From Nematopogon swammerdamellus (taxonomy: Eukaryota; Arthropoda; Insecta; Lepidoptera; Adelidae), in assembly GCA_946902875.1 (NCBI GenBank), contig OX336340.1:15453566-15517565 (forward strand): a stretch of DNA of 64,000 nt, given 5' to 3'. The position numbers were made by a program, and so were the translations under genes. Under the pieces are notes generated by a model. It was not told the DNA's origin, did not search any database, and saw only the letters and a program-made list of their open reading frames with translations. Positions 31,833 to 43,900 of this stretch are shown piece after piece (the stretch's first letter is position 1; each line of letters opens with the position of its first letter).

Positions 31833-33014
31833 TTAGGTCGGGGAAAAAGTTTCTTCGCATTTTATATGAAAACTCAAGACATTTTTTTTTTCAAAGTTTA
31901 ATTACTTACTTTTAATTATAGAATATGTGTGCCATTTTGTTCGTTGACTTTTTTCCATCTTGTAGGTAGTGACATGATCGCGTTGCTGTAGAAATTTTGG
32001 GACTTCTGATAAAAAAAACGCGACAAGTAGTTTTTGCAGTCCTCTCTTGATGTTAACCTGACACTGCCTAAAGAATTCTGAAGAGACCGAAGCACGTGGA
32101 AATCTGAAGGTGCAAGGTCCAATTTCCAGTTCTTCAGCTACGCCGTAACTACTGACATGCCGATCTTGCTCCACTTTTTAAAAAATGGCGTCCATTTTAT
32201 CCGTATATGGCGGTGGCATCAACACCTCCCAGCCAAACTCTCTTAATTTTTGCTGAGTGGCTAAAGATGTGTGTGGTCTAGCGTTATCGTGATGAAAAAC
32301 CACACCCTTTCTATTGATCAATTCCAGCCGCTTTCTCTCAACTTCTTGCTTTAATCTCATCAGTTGATGGCAGTAGAGATCCGAATCGATGGTTCTGCCC
32401 GGCGGTAAAAGTTCATAATGAACAAATATTCCAATCCCACCATACACAGCATCACCTTATTGCGAGTTAACCCGGGTTTTGCCACAGTCTGTGAAGCTTG
32501 ACCGACCTTTGACCACGACCTTTTTCGCACGTTTTTGTCGTACGTGATCCACTTTTCATCACCAGTTATCAATCTCTTCAAAAACGGTTCGGTTTCATTA
32601 CGTCTCAATAAAGAATCGCAAATGAGTACACGGTTCATTAGGTTTCTTTCAGTGAACTCGTGTGGCACTCGAATATCGAGCTTTTTTGTGTACCCATCTT
32701 TTTTCAAATGGGTCAAAACTGTTTTGTGGTCAATTTCCAGTTCTTCAGCTACGCCGTAACTACTGACATGCCGATCTTGCTCCACTTTTTCAAAAATGGC
32801 GTCCATTTTATCCGTAACAGGGCGACCAAAGCGAGGTGCATCTTTGACATGACAATTCCCAGATTGAAAACGCTTAAACCAACTTTGTGCTACTCTTACT
32901 GACACTGCATTAGGTCCATAAACGTCACAAATTTTTTTCGCGGCATGTGTTTTTTCCTTTTTTTTTGTAATAAAATTTTAAAAAGTATCGAATTTCTTCA
33001 TTAGATTCACTCAT
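31833..33014 (-). pseudogene. Mariner transposon, near full-length transposase with internal duplication
   Basis: The 3' end at 31833 has the mariner-like terminus TTAGGTCGGGGAAAAAGTTT. The minus-strand reading frame starts at the ATG at 33014 and ends at TAA at 31916-31918. Visible landmarks: VRVAQSWFKRFQSGNCHVKD (DNA-binding helix region), EELEIDHKTVLTHLKK (second helix-turn-helix), ITGDEKWITYD (first catalytic Asp), VVFHHDNARPHTS (second Asp) and DLAPSDFH (third Asp). Frameshifts occur near the start, near 32460, and where an 86-base copy of the segment 32731-32816 has been inserted at 32120-32205, just before the third Asp. The inserted copy also carries a stop. I could not find the 5' terminal inverted repeat beyond 33014. 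The element is inactive but fairly recent, since most of the frame is readable. Confidence 0.92.
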
Positions 33015-33641
33015 TTTGACAGAAAGAAAAACAAATGAAAAATAGCGGGAAAGAACATTTTACTAATCTGTTGTATGTAAATGTATGAAACGCACGTACA
33101 ACAACGATCGCCATAATTTATAAGCTTAAACCAAACTGGAAATGTCACCGAGTTAGTTGCAACTTGCAAAGCATTTCTTAACAACGACAACGGGACAAAA
33201 ACTACAATACTACGTAGCAAGTACCGTAGCGTAGACTCTCTGCGGCCAACAAAATGTGCTGATGCACATCCAACACAATCTCACATCGTTAAGGGAACCG
33301 TTAGAGAAATTGTACTCGAGTACTCGGTGACCCTTAAGAGACGCTTAAGCGACGAGACGTGCGAACCAGTCGCTGGCAAGTGCACGGCTTCCGGATTATT
33401 ACACTCATTCGCAATGAATGTATTTGCAAAATATACATTCATAAACAACGTCACGCCGGTTTATCATTGAATGAGGTAGGCAGAGACAACGGATCTCCAT
33501 ACGCAACAGTCTCGACACACCTCTAAAACCTCTTTCAAAATTATTGCATACAAAGCTTTTCTGTTTGGGATACTAAGCATTTGACCATTTTAAAGCAAGC
33601 TCAAATTTTACTTAATATTATGATTGAAATAAAATAGTAAT
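33015..33641. other. Unassigned non-coding DNA
   Basis: The lost 5' end of the mariner should lie here but is not recognisable. An antisense scrap of an RTE-like ORF end lies at about 33465-33540. Nothing else is seen. Confidence 0.4.
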
Positions 33642-33885
33642 AAGGACGAGATGCCATGCTAAAGGGCGGCGGGATTGCCACCTCTCACCTTGGCACGGTC
33701 CTTCCATCGAGTAGTGCAGCAGGTGGGTCTTTGTACCTGATTTGCTGCTTGATAGGTTATCTTGTTCGAATACTTTGCTAAACGTGGTGGTCGATGTTGT
33801 GTTGCAATATTCCAGAGTTCTTGCAGCACAACACTGATTACTCTGCTTACCTTGATTGTCGGGATACAGCGTGTGTGGTATGTAT
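33642..33885 (+). mobile_element. SINE-like element, body B
   Basis: AAGGACGAGATGCCATGCTA, CCACCTCTCACCTTGGCACG, GTGCAGCAGGTGGGTC and ACAACACTGATTACTCTGC define this copy. It lacks a recognisable head. Confidence 0.8.
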
Positions 33886-35719
33886 GTGTGTAAAGTAGTT
33901 TTACAAGCAAAATATGTGTTGAAATGCAAACTTCCTCAGGCGCTGTTCCGGTTTAAAATTTATCTTTCATACAAAAGTCGGTCAAGACTGTTATCGGACA
34001 AACGCGTAGACAGAACGAACGGCCTTTATAGTATTGTTTTGGTTGTAGAAAAAAGAACCTAATATAACATACAATATAACTGTTAAATATCTTTTGTTGA
34101 TACGCCCACACGCTGTCTACGATGTGATAAATGATTAGGTGTTGGTTGACAGATATAATTTTTTACCTACATAATATACGAGTAACACTTTCCCTTTAGT
34201 TAGAATAATGTGTTCAATGTGAAGGTTGTATAAAAGTGAATCCGTCTATGGTGAAAACTGAGGGTCTACATAAGACAATTTGTTTTATTGATGTTTGTCA
34301 AAGGTTATCAAATTCGTTGGCTGTAGATTATTTAGGAAAGAAATATGCCTACAGGCACGATAGGTAAGGTATTGAACGGTAAAACTACTGTTAGAACATA
34401 TACGTGAAAGTGGTTGGTACTAAGTATGTATTAATTTTCATGTGTGACTTTAGGGTAGGTATGTATTGTACGAGTACCTTCGCTGAGTCACATTCTCGCC
34501 GAAATAAATTATTTATACTTATTATTATAAATTAATAAAGTACAATACAACAACAATAATAATACCTCCACTAAACAAATCTTAATATTGTCGGCAAATT
34601 AACAATATTCAGTCAGCTTGATTATGTGACTGCTAAATAAATAGTGACGTTGACAAATGATTACTCCGTCAGCAGAATTACACAATGGTTAGCAGAAAAA
34701 TCTAAAATAAAAACGCTGGTTATTTTTTATTCCAAAACATAGATTTTGAATAGAAATTTACGCTATGTAGTATATATTCATCATCACCAAGATCGTCATC
34801 GTCATCATCGCCGTCACCGTCATCGTCATCGACATTATCATCATTATATAGATATATTATATTAATTATATAATACGTAAAATCTTCTTATATATATAAC
34901 TGTTCGTTGGTAATAAGGTTTTAAGGGAAAGAAAAATTTGAAAAGTTGCCGTGAGCGGAGCCACGTCAACTTTTCATATAATATAAATATAATAAGTTGC
35001 GCTCATTTTATACTATAACAAATATAATTTTCTGAAGGAATAAAGTTTTCACCTTATGGAAATTTTATTAAACCTGACTAATGTTCTTACTTTAACATTA
35101 TTAATTAATAGTTTTAGTTTAGGTTTATCCTTGTGTAGAATCCAATAAATTCACATATGTAATATAAAAGTTCTTTTTTTCAATTGTTTGTTAAATTGGC
35201 TGTACACTCAACTTTGAGAAACCCAATACAACATTAATTTTTTAATCAATTTTGATATTTTTGCTGACCATAAGTAGCAAACCAATTTATTATATTTGCG
35301 GACAGAATACATTCTTCTGTTAAAACCAAAACGTCAATATTTTGGTCAACTGTTTAAATGATAGCCATTGTTATTTGAGTGTTCGCGCTTGATTGTCGGT
35401 TTTACTGCCGATATAAAATTTTACTAAATGACATAAAATAATAATTTATTTATTTAGTTTTAGTTAGTTTCATTTTAGATTTAGTATAGTTTTTAATTTA
35501 ATGTTATTATTTGTTAGTTGTGTGTACTTTATTTGAAATAAATTTCATAAACCGCCTAATAAATATAATATGTTTATGCATTTTCTTTTTTGGATGGATC
35601 GCAATTAATATATACCTAGTCATTGACTTTCACTACCTATTTTAATTCAATGTATTTACTTTAGCAAATCCATTTAGTTAAACCAATAAAATAAAATAAA
35701 AATAAATCTCTCCTTTCAG
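33886..35719. other. AT-rich sequence before the gene B start exon
   Basis: It contains a CATCGTCATC-type microsatellite at about 34780-34850 and a short inverted pair GAAAAGTTGCC / GTCAACTTTTC near 34938-34975. No gene or known repeat body is seen. Under the distant-promoter model it belongs to the first intron of gene B. Confidence 0.4.
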
Positions 35720-35787
35720 ATACTGCTGTAAGATGTCCTACCTAATAAAGATTGACAACTACTTAGACGCGCTGAGGACCGGCAAAA
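35720..35787 (+). CDS. Gene B exon with start codon (coding 35733-35787)
   Basis: The acceptor CTCCTTTCAG ends at 35719, leaving a 13-base leader before ATG at 35733. The coding part is MSYLIKIDNYLDALRTGK plus one base, and the donor is GTAAGT. The acceptor right before the leader implies an upstream non-coding exon. The encoded stretch matches the soluble N-terminus that precedes the first helix in insect elongases. Confidence 0.88.
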
Positions 35788-38700
35788 GTAAGTAGTAGAT
35801 ACTTTAAAATACTTCACAGGTTAAGTGCCGCAGTATATGCCCGGGCAAGACACCGTGCTACCGTACCAGGCCACAGTGTATACCTGGGCAACACAACACA
35901 CCATGCTAGCGTACCAGGCCACAGTGTACACCTGGGCAACACAACACACCATGCTAGCGTACCAGGCCACAGTGTATGCCTAGTCACCCCACCGTGCTAG
36001 CGTACCAGGCCACAGTGTATGCCAGGTCACCACGCCGTGCTGGCGTACCAGGCTACAGTGTATACCTTGGCAAGACAACACATCGTGCTGGCGTACCAGG
36101 TCACATTGTATGCCTGGGTAACACGCCGTGCGAGCGTACCAGATCACAGTGTATGCCTGGTCACCACACCGTGCTAACGTACCAGGCCACAGTGTATGCC
36201 TGGGCAACACACCATGCTAGCGTACCAGGCCGCAGTGTATGCCTGGGCAACACACCGTGCTAGCGTACCAGGCTACAGTGTATACCTGGGCAACACAACA
36301 CACCGTGCTGGCGTACCAGGTCACATTGTATGCCTGGGCAACACGCCGTGCTAGCGTACCAGATCACAGGTGCATGCCTGGGCAACACACCATGCTAGCG
36401 TACTAGGCCACAGTGTCAGCCTCGATAGCTCAGTGGTGCAGACAGTCAACTGTCGCTATTGAATGTTAAGCAACGCTGGGTGCGGTCAGTACTTGGATGG
36501 GTGACCGCTGACCGTTCGAGGCTGACCGAGGTTGGGATTCCTCGTAAAAGTGTAGGTCCCTTCCCTCCTAATCTTACTTGGTGGTAGGGTTTAACCCGCC
36601 CAGGTTGGTACCACCGCACTGAATGAAACGTCGGTCTAAACGGCTATGTAAATAGTTTGTGTTTTCCGACCAGTTCAGTGCAGCCGGCACGATCAAAGGG
36701 GGAAGCACTGACATGGCACCTAGTTCACCCGGTGTTATGGGCTGACATCACGGACGTTGTAGGTGATGTAGCCAACCGAGTCAGTTTCCATAAAAAAAAA
36801 AAGTGTATGCCTGGGCAACACACCATGCTAGCGTACCACGCCACAGTGTATGCCTGGGCAACATACATTATGTATGTAGCCTCTCCACAGGCCAGTGTAT
36901 GCCCGAGCAGCACACAAATTTAAACACTTCACATCACCCCTGTTTCTCAGTGGGGTAGGCAGAGCAACGGATCTCCACGTGCCCACAATCCTGACACGCC
37001 TCTGCAGCCTCTTGCACTATCGTGCCTCCATATAAAAATAATAACAACTGGTTTAACGTGATATTTACTGTATCAAATGCTCTAGTCAGTTAATATTTAA
37101 TACAAGTTTAATATGAAATACTTAAAATCTAATTATTTCATACATACCTACCACGAAATAATAAGTTTGTCCAAATCTCAAAATGTTTATTAGAAGTTAA
37201 ATTATGCGATGAAAATGAGCAGCAAAGATAACGACCGATGGAGTAAACGACTACATACCACACTCTGCATCCCGACAATTGGGGTAAGCAGAGTAATCGG
37301 AGTTGTGCTGCAGGTGCTCTTGTGAATTACAGCACAACACCGACCACCACGTTTAGCAATGTATTAGGACAAGATAACTATCAAGCAGCAAGTAAGGCCC
37401 CACTTGCTGCACGACTCGGTGGAAGGACCGTGCGAGGTGAGAGGTGGCTAGCCTGTCGCCCTTATGCAGGGGATCTTGTCCTTATCCCTTTTACGACATG
37501 CACGGGGAGATATTTTTTTTCTATTTTTTTTATGGAAACTGACACGGTTGGCTACATCACCTACAACGTCCGTGATGTCAGCCCATAACACCGGGTGAAC
37601 TAGGTGCCATGTCAGTGCTTCCCCCTTTGATCGTGCCGGCTACACTGAACTGGTCGGAAAGCACAAACTATTTACATAGCCGTTTAGACCGACGTTTCAT
37701 TCAGTGCGGTGGTACCAACCCGGGCGGGTTAAACACTACCACCAAGTAAGATTAGGAGTGAAGGGAACTATAGTTTTACGAGGAATCCGAACCTCGGTCA
37801 ACCTTCAACGGTCAGCGGTCACCCATCCAAGTACTGACCGCACCCAGCGTTGCTTAACATTCAATAGCGACAGTTGACTGTCTGCACCACTGAGCTATAT
37901 AGGCTGACTTTGATACAGTAAATTAAATACTTAACATGCTATCACAGTGACTGACTAACCTCTGTCTGAGCTTAAAAAAAGATGAACCTTCTATTACCAG
38001 ATGCGGCCGTGGATTCATGGCTGCTTATGTCCGGTCCGATGCCCATGGCGGTGATCATCGGCTCCTACCTGCTGTTCGTGCTGCGCCTGGGCCCGGCGAT
38101 CATGCGCAAGCGACCTCCCATGAAGCTTACGAAGACAATCATCTTCTACAATGCGTCTCAAGTCGTTCTCTCCGCTGTCGTTTGTTATAAGGTATTCATA
38201 TACAGAGTGTTGTAACGGCCACTGCATTAAATTTAGGAAATGATTATTGGGATCAATAGTAACAAAAAAGCCAAAAAACTTTTTTTCTGAATTCCCTTTA
38301 AATAAAAAGTTACAGTTTTCATACAAACTAATTGATTTATTTAGTGTAAAAAGGATCTAATGTTCCGCACGAACGTGGGAATGAAAGGCGCGCGGTGAGT
38401 GAGCGAGCAAGGACGAGTGCGCGGAGAGAGGAGATGCGCGGAGAGGGCGCGCCGTAAGTTCTTCGACCCTGACCGCTCCCGCGCCAGCTCCCTCCCCCCG
38501 CACGCGTCAAATTACTCTTGACGAAAACATAAATTTCAAAAATTTATATCTCGAAAATTGAACACTTTAGAGAAAAACTCTGTTTACTTTTTTGTCTCGG
38601 AAAAACATGAGGATGGCGCTGGCGAAATTAATGTTCTGGCCGTTGCAACACCCTGTATAGTTATAAAGTTTAAATGTATCCCGACAGTTTCAATAGTTTG

Positions 38701-40905
38701 AAAATGTGCTGGTTTGATAGATATCTCGCTTAACGTGGATTGGCAAGGTGAGGTGAACTTGGCTGTTTCGAGTACTTTTGCTCCCATTGCGTACGAAGTT
38801 GGGAATAACACTCTTTGTTTTTAGGAGTTGTACCTACATGTGCCCTGTGTGTACCAATAACTGTTAGAGTACGTATCTCTGTTTATCCCTCTGCCCATCG
38901 GATGCTCTAACTAAATATACCACAGAGCATCGAACGGCGGGCTAGTACTTCACTGCTCTGTGAAATAAGCGGAGGTTTTCATTAAAGTTAAATGAAACGA
39001 AATTAAATGAAATTAAATGAAATGAAATGCTATTTTTGTTACGTCTCACTATTAAACATGAGAAACACTTACTCTAGGCTTAACTTAAACAGTAAATGTT
39101 TTGTCTCGTAACTAGTGGCAGCGGATTCGAATATGAAGAACTTTTCCCTGCGTGTATTTTGGAGTTCTTTGAACTATAGATCACAAAAGAACCTGTACTA
39201 ATCTCAAGAGGCCTATTATGCCCAGAATCCAATGAATAATAATTTGAGTAGACTGCTGTATCCTTCACGGACTTAATTTGTTCGTAGGTAATTGTATTAA
39301 TTAACAACTCTGATTATATTAGCTGTTTATTTATTAACAGACATCATTGACAGACAATCTTTTACTTTGGTAACGCGCGAGCGCCGGAGAGCGCGCAGCC
39401 AACCTCACCGACCAACGTTCAGTGTTGCCAGAGAGACCAATAATAATATTATGTACATTGACGCGATATTGTAATCACCGAAATATTGTAATGATGTAAA
39501 CTTTATAATATTATGCAAATAATATACATAAAGTTTGAAAAACTAGTTTGTTAATAAGTTATCTTAAATGTAGATAAAAATTAATGTGTGTACTAAGCTA
39601 ACGAAGGATTTATTGTTACGAATTTCAGTGTCTACGCCTGGACTTATTCAGTAATGGCATATTATCTGCGGGCTGCAGTTACCCTGGAACCACGCAAGAC
39701 ATGCAGGTATAATCATATAATTATTATCATATTGATGTATTTATTTCACTCAGGGAAACTAATCAAAAGTGCTATTCAACAATCATACATAAGTTCACAT
39801 AAAAATGTGAATGTTTATATTATTTTCTTCATTTTGAATAGACTACCTTGTGTGTCTCACTGCATAAGTAGTTGAGGAATAATCTCCCGGCTAACGTCTT
39901 TCTCTACTACTGTTACGCTTACGATCCGGATGCATCTTAAAATCGCAGAAAATAGCCTTTCTGAGAGACCGTACTACAAGCCAGATTCACACTTGATCAA
40001 GGGTAAAATCAGCTGCGCCGCGCCGCCGCCGTCCACTCGGGCTTATAAAAGAACCGGCCAAGTGCGAGTTGGACACGCGCACCGACGGTTTTATACAGTA
40101 ATTTTCTTCCATATTTGAAGACGAAAAAGTCTGAAACTTTTTTCCAGATACGGTCATTTTATAGTACTTTTTGCTGAAATCTTTCATGGAGATTTCCGTC
40201 CATGCTTAACGCCCGACTTTCAAAAATAAAAATAAAATGACTAATTTGCATGCTTAACTAGTACAGTTGAACTGCATTTAGGTAAATTCCAAATAGTTAA
40301 ATTTGAAAAAAAAAAGAGGACTGGACTAGGTCATTGCACTCCCTAGACCTAGACGGCACTGGTGTCAAATCTCCCCATACTCACTGTCCATCGAGTTTTT
40401 ATTTTCAATTTTTGTATGAGAAATGCGCAATTTCAATTTGAGTGATAAGGATTTTTTCTTCTAATAATGAGTAGGTACTTTCTATTCCTGAAGCTTCTAA
40501 AGCCAATCCTGAAACATCCTGTATAGCTGTTATAAAATCGGGTCAGGATATTTGTCCACCCGATCGTCCATCCGTCCGTCCGACCTTCCTCCTGTCCGTC
40601 CGTCCGTCTGTCTGTCACCCGCGGTGTCCGAGGTGATAACTCCGGAACGCAAAGCTTAATAAATCTAAAAAACCGGCCAAGTGCGAGTCGGACTCGCGCA
40701 CCGAGGTTTCCGCACCACAAAAAAAACATTGAAAAAAAACGTCTCTTGTATGGGAACCCCCCTTCATTTTTTTCTTTTTCTATTTTTTCTTATTTTTTGT
40801 TATATCCGCCATAATAACACATATTCTGTGAAAATTTCAACGGGCTACCTATTACGGTTTAAGAGATACAGCCCTCGGACAGACAGACGGACGGACGGAC
40901 GGACG

Positions 40906-40936
<31 letters not shown>

Positions 40937-43900
40937 AGACAGACAGACAGCGTAGGCTTAGTAATAGGCTTCCGCACGGGATACGGAAACCTAAAAAAGT
41001 ATAAAGTAGTCCATTTAGTCCTAACGGCTAGAGAGCGGTTGCCTGTAAGAGTTATTTAATATCATTATTGCGTGCAGGGATCGCTATGCGTGCAAGAAGA
41101 GAATGTCTGCGGTACCCTCTCTATGCGAATAACGTTCGTGCTTTACAGGCTTTTCTTTATAATCTAAAGCTGTGTAGCTACTCTATAGCTATCAATAAGC
41201 ATAACGTCCAGCAAAAATGCTGGAAGATATGTTTTTATGTTCAACTACAGTAGTTAAGCCAAATTCGAAAAGTCTGCGCGTCATCAAACGCGAACCTTTT
41301 GATTTTTAGGGTTCCGTATCCGGTACGGGACCCTATTACTAAGCCTACGCCTTCTGTCTGTCCGTCCGTCCGTCCGTCTGTCTGTCCGTCCGTCCGTCCG
41401 TCAGTCTGTCCGTGAGCTATATCTCTTGAACCGTAATAGGTAGCCTGTTGAAATTTTCTCAGAATATGTATTATTAATATTATGACCGATATAACAACAA
41501 ATAATAAAAATAAGAAAAAGTAAAAAATTCACCGGGGTTCCCTTAGAAGAAACCGAAAACTGTATGCGCGCGCGCCATCTACCGAATAGAGTGTGAAGCA
41601 TTTTAACTTATCATGACATTTAACTAATATATGAAGCATTTCATAACATGCCATCTATGGCGTGAGTGGCGCTAACCATGACATGGTGATAAGGAACCCT
41701 CGGTGCGCGAGTTCGACTCGCACTTGGCCGGTTTCTTTTAAATAACGGCTTGTTATTTAGCTATTATATAAGTATCGTCACTGGAAACAAGATTAACCTG
41801 ATCCTCTTCAGTTCGGCGACGCCACCGTCTCAAGAATTGATGACCATGTGGATAACGAGTTTTCACTTTACGCGTGCACGCACCTCTCTATCGTGCCTCT
41901 ATGAAGAATAGCCCCACTTCATCTCTCCCCGTGCATGTCGTAAAAGGCGACTAAGGGATATGATTACCTTCTTATATTACTATGTGGTAGGGTTTAACCC
42001 GCCCGGGTTGGTACCACCGCACTGAATGAAAGGTCGGTCGAAACGGCTATGTAAATAGTTTGTGTTTTCCGTCCAGTTCAGTGTAGCCGGCACGACCGAC
42101 GGGAAGCACTGACGTGGCACCAAGTTCACCCGGTGTTATGGGCTGACATCACGGATGTTGTAGGTGATGTAGACAACCGTGTCAGGTTCCATAAAAAAAA
42201 ATGTAGGGTCCTCGTAGTTCTTCGAGAAACGCGTGCACGCGGAACATCAAACTTGTTGTGCGTGGTCCACATAGTCACCACAAGAATTGGTGACTATGTG
42301 GTGTTACGGTGGTGACTTGTACGTCGTCACCGTCTTCGTCGGCGCCACCTCCCCCACGCCGGCCGCACCGCCGCACAGTGGGTCGACACTGCTATATAAG
42401 GGACATAGGGATTTTTTTTACAAATTTCATTTTTTAAGAACACCGATCGATAGGTCTTATCATTCTGATGAATAGTTGTCATTAAACATTTTCGTCTAAA
42501 AGTGATAGTTTGCCAGGAAAAAAATATTTTTAAATTTTGATGTATGGAATTAGACATAAAACGCTCCGTTTCGGCCAAGTCTTGACAGGTCTTGCTTTAA
42601 AACTATTTAAGCATTGTTCTGTGGTTTATTGACTATAATCCTACACTATCAGCGCGCGCCCAATGTTGCCCGTTCACGAGTTATGTGGATCCTAAAAATC
42701 AATTAAAAATGTAAGTAAAAAATGTTTTTTTTAATTTCTAGAATCATAGGGCATTAATAGATTTAATCTAAATAATTGTTTTATATAAAAGTACTAACAA
42801 ATAGATAAAGTTCTTAATTTTAAAACATTATTTTATCGTAAAGATACATCAAAATCTAATAAAAAAATTATAAAAGTGTTTATTAATCAGAGAAAGTTAC
42901 ATATATTAAAGATGTTTTTACATAGAATGCATGACGCATGACAAATAGTACCTATACTCAGATGTATCTACACTGTACCCGCTAGTTCTAGCTATTTGAT
43001 GGACACTGTCGCCTAAACTGGCTCTAAGACTGTTTCATAGGCGACATTGTTTGGTCAAACCACTGGTGATTACATTTGAGTACTTAACTCTGATCTTATA
43101 TTAAAAAATGTTTAACCTATAGTTATATATACATACTTATTCTAATTTATCTGTGCACGGTGAGTGAGAGAGACTCATTAGTGCAGTGTGTGCGTTAAAT
43201 GTGTGAGTGCATTGCAAGACAACCCACACGATGACGCCTTAATCGAAAGGTTCCACGTTATTTTGCGGACAGCGGCTTCAAGAGAGCGAGTGGTCCTTCC
43301 AAAATTCTGGAAATTTTGTGAAGATACAGCAACTTTGTATATCCAGTTATATCCGTGGTACTACATGCCCTCTATCTAGGCTCTAGTGTACATAAGTTGC
43401 TTGTGCATGGAACTGATATAATAGAACATTTTGAACTTTTACCAATCGAGAAACTGTCGGAAGAAGCATCGGAGGCTAGAAATAAGGTTTTCCGTAAATA
43501 TAGAGGGAACCATTCCAGAAAAGTAAGTAGGACAGCGACAAATGAAGATATCTTGCATAATCTTCTCATGCCATCCGATCCAAAACTTACTTCTCTAAGG
43601 CCAAGAATGGCCAAACAACGGAGAATGGATTTCTCACCAGGAGCAATCGAGCTTTTGGTGTCTCTTACCCGCCCGAGTTAGAGAAGACATCAGGTGACAA
43701 AGCTGCTATGTAACAAAAACATAAAGCTGAGAAAAATGAGGTCAAAGTTTTGACTTTTGAATAGATTTTTTTCTATACCTGATAACTAACTGACTAAGTT
43801 TACTTTGTATGAACATGAAAAGCGTACAAAACCATGCATTAATACAAAATCAAGCGTCCATGTGGATGGAGGTGTGTTGTACACATAGCTCTCTCATCAT

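Noticed and set aside
34780..34850. CRISPR-like or structured repeat from the CATCGTCATC run
   Set aside because: It is an imperfect trinucleotide microsatellite with no spacers and a eukaryotic context.
35980..36263. Plus- and minus-strand open frames across the minisatellite
   Set aside because: Unit lengths vary so the frame is not maintained as a designed repeat protein. The array is clearly intronic and interrupted by a SINE.
38380..38510. CpG-island promoter of gene B
   Set aside because: The GC-rich core lies between the two terminal repeats of a MITE and after the coding start, so it is part of the transposon.
43188..43681. Host gene nested in the gene B intron
   Set aside because: The frame is broken, mirrored in an inverted repeat with transposon-like ends, and resembles transposon-linked proteins.
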